A DNA stretch of 64,000 bases, taken from positions 620,001 to 684,000 of the forward strand of contig NZ_WUBI01000002.1 in the NCBI RefSeq assembly GCF_009807035.1, in the 5' to 3' direction. The number at the start of each line of letters is the position of its first letter. Position 1 is the first letter of the stretch. This document shows positions 17,420 to 28,112 of the stretch, one piece after another. A program made the translations under genes and the position numbers. Source of the stretch: Paenibacillus dendrobii. Its GTDB lineage: Bacteria; Bacillota; Bacilli; Paenibacillales; Paenibacillaceae. The notes under the pieces were generated by a model. It was not told the origin of the DNA, ran no database searches, and worked only from the letters and a program-made list of their open reading frames with translations.

Positions 17420-18541
17420 TCAGTCACCACGGAAGGCACGCTTCATGCGGTCGAAAAAGGACTGCTCATGCTCATGCGTTTGCTCCCCATCCATGGAAGC
17501 AAACTGACGTAGCAAGTCTTTTTGCTCATCGCTCAGCTTGCTTGGCGTCACCACGACGACCTTCACATGCTGGTCGCCCTGCCCGATACCGCGCAGGCGA
17601 GGAACGCCCTTGCCCTTCAGACGGAAAAAGGTTCCCGTCTGGGTACCTGCTGGGATTTTAAGCTTCACTTTCTCTGTCAGCGTAGGGATTTCGATCTCAT
17701 CCCCGAGAGCCGCCTGTGCAAAAGTAAGCGGAATCTCGCAGTAGATGTCATCGCCTTCACGCTCAAAGAAGTCATGCGATTTCACGCGGATAACGATATA
17801 CAAATCGCCTGATGGACCACCGCGGAGGCCGCCTTCGCCTTCACCGGTCATGCGGAGCTGGGCTCCATCATCCACACCGGCAGGAATTTTCACATGAATC
17901 TTGCGCTGTTTTTTCAATTTGCCGCTGCCGCCGCATGTGGTGCATTTATCTTTGATAATTTGGCCTGTACCGCTACAGTTTGAGCAACTGCGACGGTTCA
18001 CCATACGGCCAAACGGCGTATTCTGAACCACTTCCTGTTGCCCGGAGCCGTGGCACACGGAACAGGTCTGAGGCTTCGTTCCCGGTTTAGCGCCGGAACC
18101 ATGGCACGTATCACAGTTTTCGGTACGCGGAATGGTGATATCCGTTTCTTTACCGAATACCGCCTCTTTAAATTCAATCGTCATCGTATACTGCAGGTCA
18201 TTGCCCCGCTGCGGTGCGTTTGGATCCCGGCGTCCGCCGTTACCTCCGAAAAACATATCAAAAATATCGCCAAAGCCGCCGAAGTCGCCACCCTGGAATC
18301 CTCCGCCCATGCCCTGATTCGGATCAACATGTCCGTATTGGTCATAAGTGGAGCGCTTCTGGCCGTCGCTGAGCACATCATAAGCTTCCTTGACTTCTTT
18401 AAACTTGGTTTCCGCGTCAGCCGCTTTGTTCACGTCCGGATGATATTGACGGGCAAGCTTGCGGTATGCCTTTTTGATATCATCGTCGGAAGCGTCTTTG
18501 CCTACGCCCAACACCTCATAGTAATCACGCTTATCAGCCAC
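17420..18541 (-). CDS. dnaJ: Chaperone protein DnaJ
   Basis: 373-aa type I Hsp40. The J domain has YHPDVN (the HPD loop that stimulates DnaK ATPase), then comes a G/F-rich region ([19 protein letters not shown]). Four CxxCxGxG zinc-finger repeats ([32 protein letters not shown]) and the substrate-binding C-terminal domains follow. It starts at a GTG with GGGGGTGG upstream. Last gene of the CIRCE-controlled operon. A hairpin between dnaK and dnaJ probably lowers dnaJ expression relative to dnaK. Confidence 0.97.
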   Translation of the reverse strand: MADKRDYYEVLGVGKDASDDDIKKAYRKLARQYHPDVNKAADAETKFKEVKEAYDVLSDGQKRSTYDQYGHVDPNQGMGGGFQGGDFGGFGDIFDMFFGGNGGRRDPNAPQRGNDLQYTMTIEFKEAVFGKETDITIPRTENCDTCHGSGAKPGTKPQTCSVCHGSGQQEVVQNTPFGRMVNRRSCSNCSGTGQIIKDKCTTCGGSGKLKKQRKIHVKIPAGVDDGAQLRMTGEGEGGLRGGPSGDLYIVIRVKSHDFFEREGDDIYCEIPLTFAQAALGDEIEIPTLTEKVKLKIPAGTQTGTFFRLKGKGVPRLRGIGQGDQHVKVVVVTPSKLSDEQKDLLRQFASMDGEQTHEHEQSFFDRMKRAFRGD

Positions 18542-18583
18542 TCTTCCACCCCCGTTGTTTCCTTTAGAGTATGCCGCTCATGG

Positions 18584-18620
18584 AAAAAAGAAAGCCAAAG
18601 CATCGGGATGCCCCGGCTTT
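18584..18620 (-). terminator. Hairpin between dnaK and dnaJ
   Basis: AAAGCCGGGGCATC pairs with GATGCTTTGGCTTT on the minus strand, followed by CTTTTTT. It has the form of an intrinsic terminator but lies inside the operon, so it probably acts as an attenuator or mRNA-stability element. Confidence 0.6.
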
Positions 18621-18653
18621 GACCTTCCCTTCCTGAACATAACTTTCTATAGG

Positions 18654-20516
<1,863 letters not shown>

Positions 20517-20560
20517 TCAGAATAAATGAATGTGTTCATATATTTTAAACAGCCATGAAA

Positions 20561-21160
20561 TTACATGCTGACTTTAACCATTGCCGGGCGTAACACTCGA
20601 TCTTTGAGCATGTAGCCTTTTTGCACTTCCTCAACCACGACGCCTTCTTCATGCTCGTCGCTTTCCACCTGCATAATCGCTTGATGGAATTCAGGATTAA
20701 AAGGCTGGCCTATCGTATCCATCGGCTCAAGTCCTTCGGATTTAAGCACGCTTTCCAGTTGGCGGAAGATCATGCCCACGCCTTTGGCAAAGGAATCGTT
20801 ATCGGCAATATCGCCTGCGGCGGTAATCGCCCGGTCGAAATTATCAATGATAGGCAGCAGTTCAGTGATCAGCTTGGACGATGCGTATTTGGCAAAGTCC
20901 TCTTTTTCCTTTTGCGTCCGTTTACGGAAGTTGTCAAAATCGGCTTGCGTCCGCAGTGCGCGCTGCTGATAATCGTCGGCGAGCGTCTGCAGGCGTTGGA
21001 CTTCGTTTTCCAGATGAGCGGTATCTAGCACCTCTACATGTCCCTCTTCTGCCGAAGAAGCATCTGCATGAGCATCCGTGTTTGCATGTTCCACTGCCGC
21101 GTCTTCGCGGTTTTCATTCATTTCATTGTCCAAGTCTTGAATTTCCTGGTTTTCTTTCAA
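20561..21160 (-). CDS. grpE: Nucleotide exchange factor GrpE
   Basis: 199 aa. It releases ADP from DnaK. There is an acidic N-terminal tail, then a long coiled coil (LENEVQRLQTLADDYQQRAL), then the beta domain with the GrpE signature near EGVVVEEVQKGYMLKDRVLRP. The start is a TTG (21160) preceded by AAGGAGG. It lies 53 bp after the chaperonin gene and before dnaK. In B. subtilis grpE directly follows hrcA. Confidence 0.96.
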   Translation of the reverse strand: MKENQEIQDLDNEMNENREDAAVEHANTDAHADASSAEEGHVEVLDTAHLENEVQRLQTLADDYQQRALRTQADFDNFRKRTQKEKEDFAKYASSKLITELLPIIDNFDRAITAAGDIADNDSFAKGVGMIFRQLESVLKSEGLEPMDTIGQPFNPEFHQAIMQVESDEHEEGVVVEEVQKGYMLKDRVLRPAMVKVSM

Positions 21161-21213
21161 GATGTCTTCACCTCCTTAATATGCTCTATATCTTTTTGTG
21201 CCAAACTTGCGCC

Positions 21214-22764
21214 TCATCCTTCAGATCCATGCGCGCTTCTCATTTTAATGACATTATGAATGCGCAGTACTGCGGCAGCCACTTCTCCTGCTGTCTGCAG
21301 GCCGTGTATTTTAACGAGTGCGGGATCGACGATGCCCTTCTCCTCATAATGAATCACAAGGCCGGAATCGCAATCTATGCCCATTCCGTCGCAGTTCTCA
21401 TCGAGCTGGGCAGCCCGGGCCTCCTCCATTTTTTCCAGAGGGTTATAGCCGGCGTTCAGAAGGATCTGCGACATCGGTTTGCGAAGGGCGGCGGCTACGG
21501 CCGCAATGCCGAACGCCTCCATCCCTTTGACGGCTTCGCGGCGATGCTCGAGCTCGTAGGAAACGGCAAGCTCGGCCGTGCCTCCGCCAGGGAGGATTCC
21601 GCCTGCAATCGCCGCCTGAAGCGCCGAGGCCGCGTCGGCAGCAATCCGGGCCGATTCGCCCACCACTTCGGCTGTGCTGGCTCCAACAATCAGCGTGACA
21701 AAAGGCTCCTCCTTTTGTCCGCCGCTGCTGATCCGGACACGCTCCAAAGTTTCATCATAACATGCCCTTGGGGAAATGCCGAGCAGTCTGCCGAGCGAAT
21801 CCCGCTCTTTATGTAACGCCGTCCTCCGAAGCGGCACGGCGCCTGTCATCGAGCTGACGCGGGCCAAATCTTTACGGCTTACCCGCGGAATGACCATCAT
21901 CCCATGATCCATGCAAAACTGCTCGGCATCGGGATGGATACCCTTTTCCAGTAAAATCAGTCCTACACCGAGATCAGCCAGCACATTTAGCTCGCGGGTG
22001 AATCGTTCCCGAAGCTCCATATAACGGCCAAAACCGGCTTCGGTCGTCAGCACTTCTTCATCCAGGCTTTCAGGCTCAAGCGCATCGTGCAGGATGAGGA
22101 TTCGAGTATTTTCAAGTACTGGAGCATCATGAGGATATAACGGCAGCTGTCTTAACAGAAGACCCTCAAATACTTCATTATTACCCTTTTCATGCGCGGT
22201 AACCGCATCAGCAAGAAGATAGGACGGATCCTTGAGCTTGCGGATGCCAATTATTGAAGCAGCCTCCATGACGAGGGACACGATGTCTTCCCGCTCCCTG
22301 CCGGCTACATACACAGCCTTGGCAAGCAAAGGGTCATCCAGATCCTGAATATCCCGGGCTCTGCCTCGGAGTGAATCGGCAGCCATCTTAATTCCTTGCT
22401 GCATGCCTGCGACTACCTTGGAAGCGGGGACGCCCCTTACGATCTGGGAAACCCCTTCCTGAACGAGCGCACCCGCGAGAACCGTAGCCGTCGTTGTTCC
22501 GTCTCCCACCTTTTTCTGCTGGGAGCGGGCCACCTGGATCAGCAGCCTGGCTGCCGGATGGCTGACGTCCATCCTATCCAGAATCGTAACTCCGTCGTTC
22601 GTAATGATCACTTCACCACGGTCACCTACGAGCATGACATCCAACCCTTTGGGACCGAGCGTTCCTTCGACCGCGGAGGTGATGGCCCGGACAGCGTTGC
22701 TGTTGTTGAGCAGTGCCGCGTACCGCTCTTCGCCTTCACGCACGGGCTGCTGACCTTGACTCAT
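21214..22764 (-). CDS. Archaeal-type (group III) chaperonin of the TCP-1/cpn60 family
   Basis: 516 aa. The sequence is thermosome/CCT-like, not GroEL-like: GPKGLDVML at residues 37-45, NDGVTIL at 56-62, GDGTTT at 87-92, GGGTAE at 393-398 and a C-terminal RIHNVIKMR. A helical segment at about residues 229-262 is at the place of the built-in lid (helical protrusion), so no GroES-type partner should be needed. An Asp around residue 377 (AADA) is a candidate catalytic residue. Bacterial chaperonins of this kind were described from Carboxydothermus hydrogenoformans and named group III; they also sit in dnaK loci. The ATG lies 16 bp after hrcA with AAGGAGG, so it should be under HrcA/CIRCE control with grpE-dnaK-dnaJ. 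The assignment is mine from motifs. Confidence 0.9.
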   Translation of the reverse strand: MSQGQQPVREGEERYAALLNNSNAVRAITSAVEGTLGPKGLDVMLVGDRGEVIITNDGVTILDRMDVSHPAARLLIQVARSQQKKVGDGTTTATVLAGALVQEGVSQIVRGVPASKVVAGMQQGIKMAADSLRGRARDIQDLDDPLLAKAVYVAGREREDIVSLVMEAASIIGIRKLKDPSYLLADAVTAHEKGNNEVFEGLLLRQLPLYPHDAPVLENTRILILHDALEPESLDEEVLTTEAGFGRYMELRERFTRELNVLADLGVGLILLEKGIHPDAEQFCMDHGMMVIPRVSRKDLARVSSMTGAVPLRRTALHKERDSLGRLLGISPRACYDETLERVRISSGGQKEEPFVTLIVGASTAEVVGESARIAADAASALQAAIAGGILPGGGTAELAVSYELEHRREAVKGMEAFGIAAVAAALRKPMSQILLNAGYNPLEKMEEARAAQLDENCDGMGIDCDSGLVIHYEEKGIVDPALVKIHGLQTAGEVAAAVLRIHNVIKMRSAHGSEG

Positions 22765-22780
22765 CTGTCCTCAAGCCTCC

Positions 22781-23815
22781 TTATTTGTAAAGCTTCGACA
22801 ACATTATAGTCAGGTCCTTGGACAGAATCCCCAGCAGGCTCATCACCCTGGCGTATTCCATCCGCGTAGGACCGAGAATGCCGATTGTTCCCAGCGCCTC
22901 TCCATCCAGCGAGTAGGTCGCTGTAATCAGGCTGCAGTTGGCAAAAGCCTCATGATTGTTTTCTGTGCCGATACGCACCTGGATTCCTGCGGCTCCCTGC
23001 GTGGCGGCCATCATTTTCGTAAGGGTAGGCGTTTCTTCAAGTAAATCGAGGATATCCTTAACCTTATCTACGTCTTTGAATTCTGGCTGGTTCAACATAT
23101 TGGTTGCGCCGCTCAAATACACGCGCTGATCAGTATCCGTATCCACGAATATGTTGTCCAGGATGCTCATGATTTCTTCAAAATTGGTCAGGTGACGCTG
23201 CATTTCCTGGCCAAGCTCGCGGTATAGTCTGGACTTCAGCTTATAGAGAGGCACGTTGATCAGCTTGCTGTTAAGCAGATTTACCACCTTCTCCATTTCG
23301 GATACAGAGACTCCAGGCGGCACGGCAACGGTTTTGCTCTCGACTTGACCCGTACTGGTCACGATAATCGCCACCGCCGTGGTTTCGTTGAGAGACAGCA
23401 GCTGGAAATGACGCAGAGACGTATGAAAAACTTCCGGCCCCAGCAGGATGGAAGTGTAATTCGTAATATGGGAAAGGATCATCGCGGCGTGCTGGATAAC
23501 CTGCTCCGTCGCATTCAGCTTCTCCGCAAAAAAAGCACGCAGCGTGCTTTGCTCGGTAGGGAGAGCTTCATAGATCGGATCCAGATGATCCACGTAATAT
23601 CGGTAACCTTTATGAGAAGGGATGCGCCCGGCCGATGTATGGGGCTGTTCCAAAAAGCCCAGATCCTCCAAGTCGGCCATCTCGTTGCGTATGGTCGCAG
23701 GACTGAATCCGACATCTCCCCGTTTCGATATGCTGCGCGATCCGACTGGTTCCGCTGAACGGATATAATCGTCAACAATAGCATTAAGTATCATTCTCTG
23801 GCGTTCGGTAAGCAT
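22781..23815 (-). CDS. hrcA: Heat-inducible transcription repressor HrcA
   Basis: 344 aa. An N-terminal winged-helix DNA-binding domain (MLTERQRMILNAIVDDYI, GFSPATIRNEMADLE) is followed by a GAF-like HrcA domain. It binds the CIRCE operator and represses class I heat-shock genes, with its activity set by the chaperonin pool. A CIRCE site lies 39 bp upstream, so it is autoregulated. The ATG follows GAGGGAGGGG. First gene of hrcA-cpn-grpE-dnaK-dnaJ. Confidence 0.97.
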   Translation of the reverse strand: MLTERQRMILNAIVDDYIRSAEPVGSRSISKRGDVGFSPATIRNEMADLEDLGFLEQPHTSAGRIPSHKGYRYYVDHLDPIYEALPTEQSTLRAFFAEKLNATEQVIQHAAMILSHITNYTSILLGPEVFHTSLRHFQLLSLNETTAVAIIVTSTGQVESKTVAVPPGVSVSEMEKVVNLLNSKLINVPLYKLKSRLYRELGQEMQRHLTNFEEIMSILDNIFVDTDTDQRVYLSGATNMLNQPEFKDVDKVKDILDLLEETPTLTKMMAATQGAAGIQVRIGTENNHEAFANCSLITATYSLDGEALGTIGILGPTRMEYARVMSLLGILSKDLTIMLSKLYK

Positions 23816-23853
23816 GTCTTCCCCTCCCTCTGGTCATTGATTTTTCACCATCG

Positions 23854-23880
23854 TTAGCACTCGACTCAGATGAGTGCTAA
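23854..23880 (-). promoter_or_regulatory. CIRCE operator (HrcA binding site)
   Basis: Exact TTAGCACTC - N9 - GAGTGCTAA. It lies between the hrcA promoter and its ATG. It places the whole operon, including the archaeal-type chaperonin, under HrcA repression. Confidence 0.97.
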
Positions 23881-23891
23881 CCGCTAATACA

Positions 23892-23921
23892 AAAATACCA
23901 AACTGGCATGATCATTGTCAA
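23892..23921 (-). promoter_or_regulatory. Sigma-A promoter of the heat-shock operon
   Basis: Minus-strand TTGACA (23921-23916), 18-bp spacer, TATTTT (23897-23892). Transcription would start at the edge of the CIRCE element. Confidence 0.8.
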
Positions 23922-23929
23922 GTTGAGAC

Positions 23930-24515
23930 ATCCTCATTTTGCTTTCCTCGGAGCGGACCATTGCAGAAGGTAGAGCGGACTTTCTGCGGATTTCTCGTTG
24001 CCGCGATATTGGAGAACGATTTATTGAACAATATAGGCATCTTCGGCATTTTTCGAACCTCAATCAGGAAAAATGCAAAACGGATGCTGTCGACCGTTTT
24101 GCATTCAAATATACTTGTTTTCGAATTTTATGAAACCAAGTTGGAGCTATCATGCTCACGAAAATATCCTTGGAAAAGACGGCCATCATCGAGCCATAAT
24201 CCGTGCTGGTATTTTAAAAAAACGATCCACTCACTTTGTATCCTTCCACCCATAAAGTCATGTAACGTGGAAACAACACGAGAAGAAGGATCTGACCAAC
24301 TGTTGCGTTATCGGATTTGTTTTTCCTCCTTAATACATTTTTTACAATATTATTATTTCTTCGATATAGTTCTCGCTAATCCTTCTTTGTGATCCTTGTT
24401 TAAGTCGAATCTTGCCAGATCCAATAGAAAAGAACCATGATCTCGTAAGGCAGTAAGGAGCCGCCTCGTGAAATCATGATTCATAGTTGCTCAATCCCGG
24501 AAGAGATACGTAGGA
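23930..24515. other. Gene-poor intergenic region with one strong hairpin
   Basis: About 585 bp between the hrcA promoter and the DUF4179 gene. I see no convincing gene on either strand; longer open frames lack ribosome sites and look random. It contains a perfect inverted repeat at 24072-24105 and a smaller one, GCAGAA / TTCTGC, near 23954-23983. AT-rich sequence fills the rest. It may include a dispersed intergenic repeat, which would need a genome comparison to recognise. Confidence 0.5.
24072..24105. repeat. Perfect 12-bp inverted repeat hairpin
   Basis: AATGCAAAACGG (24072-24083) and CCGTTTTGCATT (24094-24105) with a 10-base loop. There is no T-run on either side beyond scattered T, so it is a poor terminator. 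The function is unknown. Confidence 0.6.
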
Positions 24516-26165
24516 TTAGTGAAGAATGGTATCTACATTCCGGTTTGAATCATGATAGCTGTAGAACCCCGGATTGAGTTCCAGCGTATCGTTCATGTTA
24601 AAATCCGGATATCTCTCGATATTCTTGCTCTGTGCATCCGGCCCTTTGGGCGTAATCTTCGGAAAGAGCGTTTCACCGTCCACCTTCAGCGTGGTTTGGC
24701 TGATTCCCTTGAACATGTCGGAGTCCGAGTCAGATTCAACCATCAGATCCTTTCCATTCATATAATACGTGAAATGAACGACGAAGGACTCCAGTTTGAG
24801 TTCTGCCGACTGTTTTACAGCGGAAGGCTTGTTCAGAGCAATCCAATTCCGCGTGGTATCCCGCTTGATGACCGTTGCGTTCTTAAGCATCAGCTTCATC
24901 GGAACCTTGGACCAGTCCTTGTACCATTCTGGTGATTCAAAAGCGAACACATGCTTATAGTTTTTCGGATCATCTCCCTTGATAGTATAGGAACCCGTTA
25001 TCTCCTGGTCACCGACCATCAATCGGACATCTTTGTACATGACATCTCCCTGTGAATCAGGAATCATCCGCTTGTCATCCTTAATCTCGACGATAATCTC
25101 CAGCGGCGTTATGGTTAGTTGGTCCAGCAGAACTCCCGATTTGTCCTTGAATTCTTCACTGGTCTGCAGGGGCTGCGAGTAGATCGCTTCGCTTGCCTTC
25201 CGGCCGTCCGCTTTAAAGTGGAACGTCCATGCACCTTCCGTCCGCATGGTTTCCTTCATATAATTGAAGTTCAGCTTTGACGCTTCCCAATCTTTAAGGG
25301 TCATATTGCTGAAAAGCTGCTCGATCAGAACCCCGCTATCTTCGGGAGGAAGCTGTGTCAGTACTCCGCGGCTGCTGCCACTGCCGGTATCGATCGTTAA
25401 ATGCGGATCGCCTCGGCCCTGCACCTTCGAATCCGTCACGGTTACGTTATAGCGAACGGCCAAACTGTTTTTCGACTCCGTCACCGACTTGATGTGAAGT
25501 TCAGGATAGAGTTTCTCTCCCGTCGATAGCGTTTCCCCCGCCTTAGGCACCTTTTTCAGCGCGGTGTTCACAGGCCTATAAGAAATAAGGTCTCCAGCTT
25601 CTAACGTTAACGTATTTCGGCTATTTTTCAGCATATCCTTCGCTTCATAGATTCCCAGCAGCTTACCGCTCGACTCGTCATATCTCAAATACCCGTTTAC
25701 GGGCTCTTCCTTGCCTGCCCCGTCCTTGATCACCATATGCTCCAGTTCCATGAACTCATCTTCCTGAGGCTTCGCACCGACATCCATCGAGATCAACAAT
25801 TTCATTCTCTCACCGTCGGTAACGACTCCCTCTAGGCTCATGGTAACCCCCTTGCTTGTTACGTTCAGATCATAACGTTGTCCGATTCCGTTGTTCAGCG
25901 CATTGGTTACACTGCGGCCGCCATATAAGCTGTCCCAATTCATCGTAACTCCCGCAAAGACCGGAACGGCTACAACCATCAAACATGAAAACACGATGGC
26001 GGCAGGAATGATTTTTCTTCTTGACCTTGGAGCGGATTCAAGTCGTGAAGTATCCGATCTGCGCAGGGTGACTTCCCTTTCAATTCGGTTCCACATCTGG
26101 TCATAATCGGGGCGTGGAGGAGGTTGAATCTTTTCCTGAACCTTGTCTTCAAAAAAACGACTCAT
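24516..26165 (-). CDS. DUF4179 membrane protein, probable ECF anti-sigma partner
   Basis: 549 aa. The cytosolic N-terminus of about 50 residues (SRFFEDKVQEKIQPPPRPDY), rich in basic residues before the membrane, is followed by one membrane segment (KIIPAAIVFSCLMVVAVPVF). A large extracytoplasmic part starts with a DUF4179-like region (GVTMNWDSLYGGRSV) and beta-rich repeats. The gene overlaps the ECF sigma gene by 17 bp. This arrangement and topology suggest it holds the sigma factor at the membrane until an envelope signal arrives; the role is inference. No zinc-binding HxxxCxxC motif is seen, so it is not the classic ZAS type. Confidence 0.75.
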   Translation of the reverse strand: MSRFFEDKVQEKIQPPPRPDYDQMWNRIEREVTLRRSDTSRLESAPRSRRKIIPAAIVFSCLMVVAVPVFAGVTMNWDSLYGGRSVTNALNNGIGQRYDLNVTSKGVTMSLEGVVTDGERMKLLISMDVGAKPQEDEFMELEHMVIKDGAGKEEPVNGYLRYDESSGKLLGIYEAKDMLKNSRNTLTLEAGDLISYRPVNTALKKVPKAGETLSTGEKLYPELHIKSVTESKNSLAVRYNVTVTDSKVQGRGDPHLTIDTGSGSSRGVLTQLPPEDSGVLIEQLFSNMTLKDWEASKLNFNYMKETMRTEGAWTFHFKADGRKASEAIYSQPLQTSEEFKDKSGVLLDQLTITPLEIIVEIKDDKRMIPDSQGDVMYKDVRLMVGDQEITGSYTIKGDDPKNYKHVFAFESPEWYKDWSKVPMKLMLKNATVIKRDTTRNWIALNKPSAVKQSAELKLESFVVHFTYYMNGKDLMVESDSDSDMFKGISQTTLKVDGETLFPKITPKGPDAQSKNIERYPDFNMNDTLELNPGFYSYHDSNRNVDTILH

Positions 26166-26667
26166 TTCGGATCATCTCCTTTTTTTGACTTACAGCCATG
26201 TGCTGCAGCAACTTGATTCCACGGTTCAATCTTGACTTTACCGTCCCTTCAGGGATGTCGATCACGTTAGCGATTTCCGGAACCGTCATGTCATGAACGT
26301 ATCGCAGGGTAACGACCATACGGATCTTATCCGGGAGTCTCCCGTACATTTGATTGAACTCCATTTTGATTTCCCGCTGATCCATGATCTCCTCGACCGG
26401 ATTGGATGCACGGGTACGGGTCAACAGATATGCCTTAAATTCCTTGGCCCAGCCGTTCTTCCGCCTTCTAAGTGCGCTGTTGCACTCGTTGGACGCAATT
26501 CTGAGCAACCAGGGCTTCACTTCCCGCACTTGCGTCCTGTCGGCAAGCATGGCTTTGATGAATACTTCCTGGCATAGATCCTCAGCGTCCGAACGGTTCT
26601 GCATCATGTAATAGCAGAGATGATAGACTTGTTCCTTATAGGCCTCGAACAGTTCGCGGTCATTCAA
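26149..26667 (-). CDS. ECF-family RNA polymerase sigma factor
   Basis: 172 aa. Region 2 (NRSDAEDLCQEVFIKAML, then KPWLLRIASNECNSALRRRK) and region 4 (LPDKIRMVVTLRYVHDMTVPEIA and PEGTVKSRLNRG) are complete. There is no sigma 1.1 or region 3, as expected for ECF. Region 4 ends close to the C-terminus. The start is a TTG at 26667 with GGAGG 10 bp upstream. The TTG overlaps the stop of a 35-codon upstream ORF (TTGA). The following gene is its likely membrane regulator. The regulon cannot be deduced from this window. Confidence 0.9.
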   Translation of the reverse strand: MNDRELFEAYKEQVYHLCYYMMQNRSDAEDLCQEVFIKAMLADRTQVREVKPWLLRIASNECNSALRRRKNGWAKEFKAYLLTRTRASNPVEEIMDQREIKMEFNQMYGRLPDKIRMVVTLRYVHDMTVPEIANVIDIPEGTVKSRLNRGIKLLQHMAVSQKKEMIRNESFF

Positions 26668-26771
26668 TCGGATTGCACCTCCTTCATAAGCGTGTTGACT
26701 ATATGACCGATAACATCGGGCAATCGTTCATTTTCGATATACAAAAAATACCACTTCTCTTCAGTCATCAT
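26664..26771 (-). CDS. Possible 35-aa leader ORF coupled to the ECF sigma gene
   Basis: MMTEEKWYFLYIENE...MKEVQSD, not recognised. It starts after the epimerase terminator. Its TGA overlaps the TTG start of the sigma gene, so ribosomes finishing it could reinitiate there. No convincing ribosome site is visible before its paired ATGs, which is the main doubt. The longer open frame upstream runs through a terminator and is not credible. Confidence 0.35.
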   Translation of the reverse strand: MMTEEKWYFLYIENERLPDVIGHIVNTLMKEVQSD

Positions 26772-26840
26772 ACATGACTTTGATAGAAGAGTGGTTGAAC
26801 CATTAGCTCCATAAGAAAAACGTCTATCGACGCACGTCAC

Positions 26841-26880
26841 AAAAAAAGAGGCTGCATCCCTCTTATAGGATACACGCCTC
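26841..26880 (-). terminator. Intrinsic terminator after the epimerase gene
   Basis: The stem GAGGCgTGTATCC / GGATGCAGCCTC is followed by TTTTTTT on the minus strand, 11 bp past the stop at 26891. Confidence 0.85.
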
Positions 26881-26890
26881 CGGCTGTTCT

Positions 26891-27865
26891 TTAAGCCTTG
26901 ATGCATTTTTTCAACGTCTCTATCATCTCGGCTCTCACATCGTACTCTTTATAACCCAGAACAGGCATCGTATCCTGCGGGTCGGTGTAGGCATCGCGGT
27001 CTTGCGCGTCCGCCGTATCGCCGATGTGTATGCCATGCTCCTTACCGTGCGCGAGCGCCTCTTCATCCATTTTTTGCATGGCCGGTTTCATCTGCTCGAG
27101 CGGCATGACAACCACCTTGGTTTCGGTTTGGCCGAGCAGGTCCGCAATGATCTGGTGAAATTCGCTATGCTTCATGTTAATCCCGCCGATGGCATAACCT
27201 GTCCGATGCTTGCCGTTCTCGATCGCACCGACGGCGGCTTCGGCAACCTGCTGTACCGTCACCATGGCGGTTCCTCCTCCAAGCACGGGTACGACACTCT
27301 GGTCTTTGACGCGATCCACGAACATGGTCCACAGTGGCGTCCGTCCCGGCATCACCCCGAAAATATACGGCAACCGCAGCGTCATGACGTCCATTCCGCC
27401 TTCGCCCTCCATATAGGCAACTTCTTCTTGGAGCAGCCGCGTACGCGGATAGGCGTTATGTTCCTTCAGGTTCAGATCCGTCCACAATTCCGTAAAATGC
27501 GCGAAGTACGAGCCGAACAACACGAATTTTTTCACGCCGGCAGCCTTTGCAAGGCGGGCTAACCGCTGCGTAGGCAGCACGTTCGCTTCGTAGAAGAATT
27601 TCATCGCAGGTGCATCGGGAACAACGCGCTCATCCGCACCGGCCGCATATATGAAAGCATACTTTCCTTTTAACTGATTCAAAATTTCGTCGTCACTCAT
27701 CTCATTCAAGTCCCCGAGCTTACAGTCCACTCCAGATGGGAACAGGTCTTCAGCCGGCATAGGAGGAAGCGAAATGGTCGATACGTCATAACCGCGCTGC
27801 AGCAATTCTTTTACCGTGTAATATCCGAGAAATCCCGTTCCGCCAAGCACAAATACCTCTTTCAT
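26891..27865 (-). CDS. NAD-dependent epimerase/dehydratase family protein (extended SDR)
   Basis: 324 aa. N-terminal Rossmann motif LGGTGFLGYY (GxxGxxG type) for NAD(P), then YAAGADERVVP. The usual YxxxK is not clear; the FGSYFAHF and HNAYPRTRL segments occupy the active-site area, so it may be an atypical or NmrA-like member. The C-terminal part (QDRDAYTDPQDTMPVLGYKE) is hydrophilic. The substrate is unknown. The start is the ATG at 27865 with AAAGGGG 9 bp upstream; readings from further upstream pass through a palindromic operator-like site. Monocistronic, with a terminator on each side. Confidence 0.8.
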   Translation of the reverse strand: MKEVFVLGGTGFLGYYTVKELLQRGYDVSTISLPPMPAEDLFPSGVDCKLGDLNEMSDDEILNQLKGKYAFIYAAGADERVVPDAPAMKFFYEANVLPTQRLARLAKAAGVKKFVLFGSYFAHFTELWTDLNLKEHNAYPRTRLLQEEVAYMEGEGGMDVMTLRLPYIFGVMPGRTPLWTMFVDRVKDQSVVPVLGGGTAMVTVQQVAEAAVGAIENGKHRTGYAIGGINMKHSEFHQIIADLLGQTETKVVVMPLEQMKPAMQKMDEEALAHGKEHGIHIGDTADAQDRDAYTDPQDTMPVLGYKEYDVRAEMIETLKKCIKA

Positions 27866-27928
27866 GCTGTTCATCCCCTTTGGAATAATCGTCACACGCT
27901 TCAGTGGGTTGTCCATCTTGCTGGTGTT

Positions 27929-27942
27929 TCCTAAATTTAGGA
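27929..27942. promoter_or_regulatory. Perfect 14-bp palindrome upstream of the epimerase gene
   Basis: TCCTAAATTTAGGA lies about 64 bp upstream of the epimerase ATG, in the promoter area. A dimeric repressor operator is the natural reading; no regulator gene is adjacent. Confidence 0.4.
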
Positions 27943-28026
27943 TAACATGAATTTTCAGCTTCGAACGCATCATATATGATTAATATGTGAAGTTTTTCTC
28001 ATGATAAAAATAAACTATTCTTTCAT

Positions 28027-28079
28027 AAAAAAACCATCCTTCCGTACATCACCATAAAGACAATGCGGGAAAGATGGTT
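28027..28079 (-). terminator. Intrinsic terminator after the ArgA-like gene
   Basis: On the minus strand, AACCATC..TTCC...GGAA..GATGGTT forms a long interrupted stem ending in TTTTTTT, 34 bp past the stop at 28113. Confidence 0.8.
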
Positions 28080-28112
28080 GATATCATCCTGTTATAATTA
28101 GCGGTTTAGCGC

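Noticed and set aside
26772..26906. Upstream extension of the small ORF before the ECF sigma gene
   Set aside because: It runs through the epimerase terminator hairpin and T-run, so it is unlikely to be transcribed as one message.
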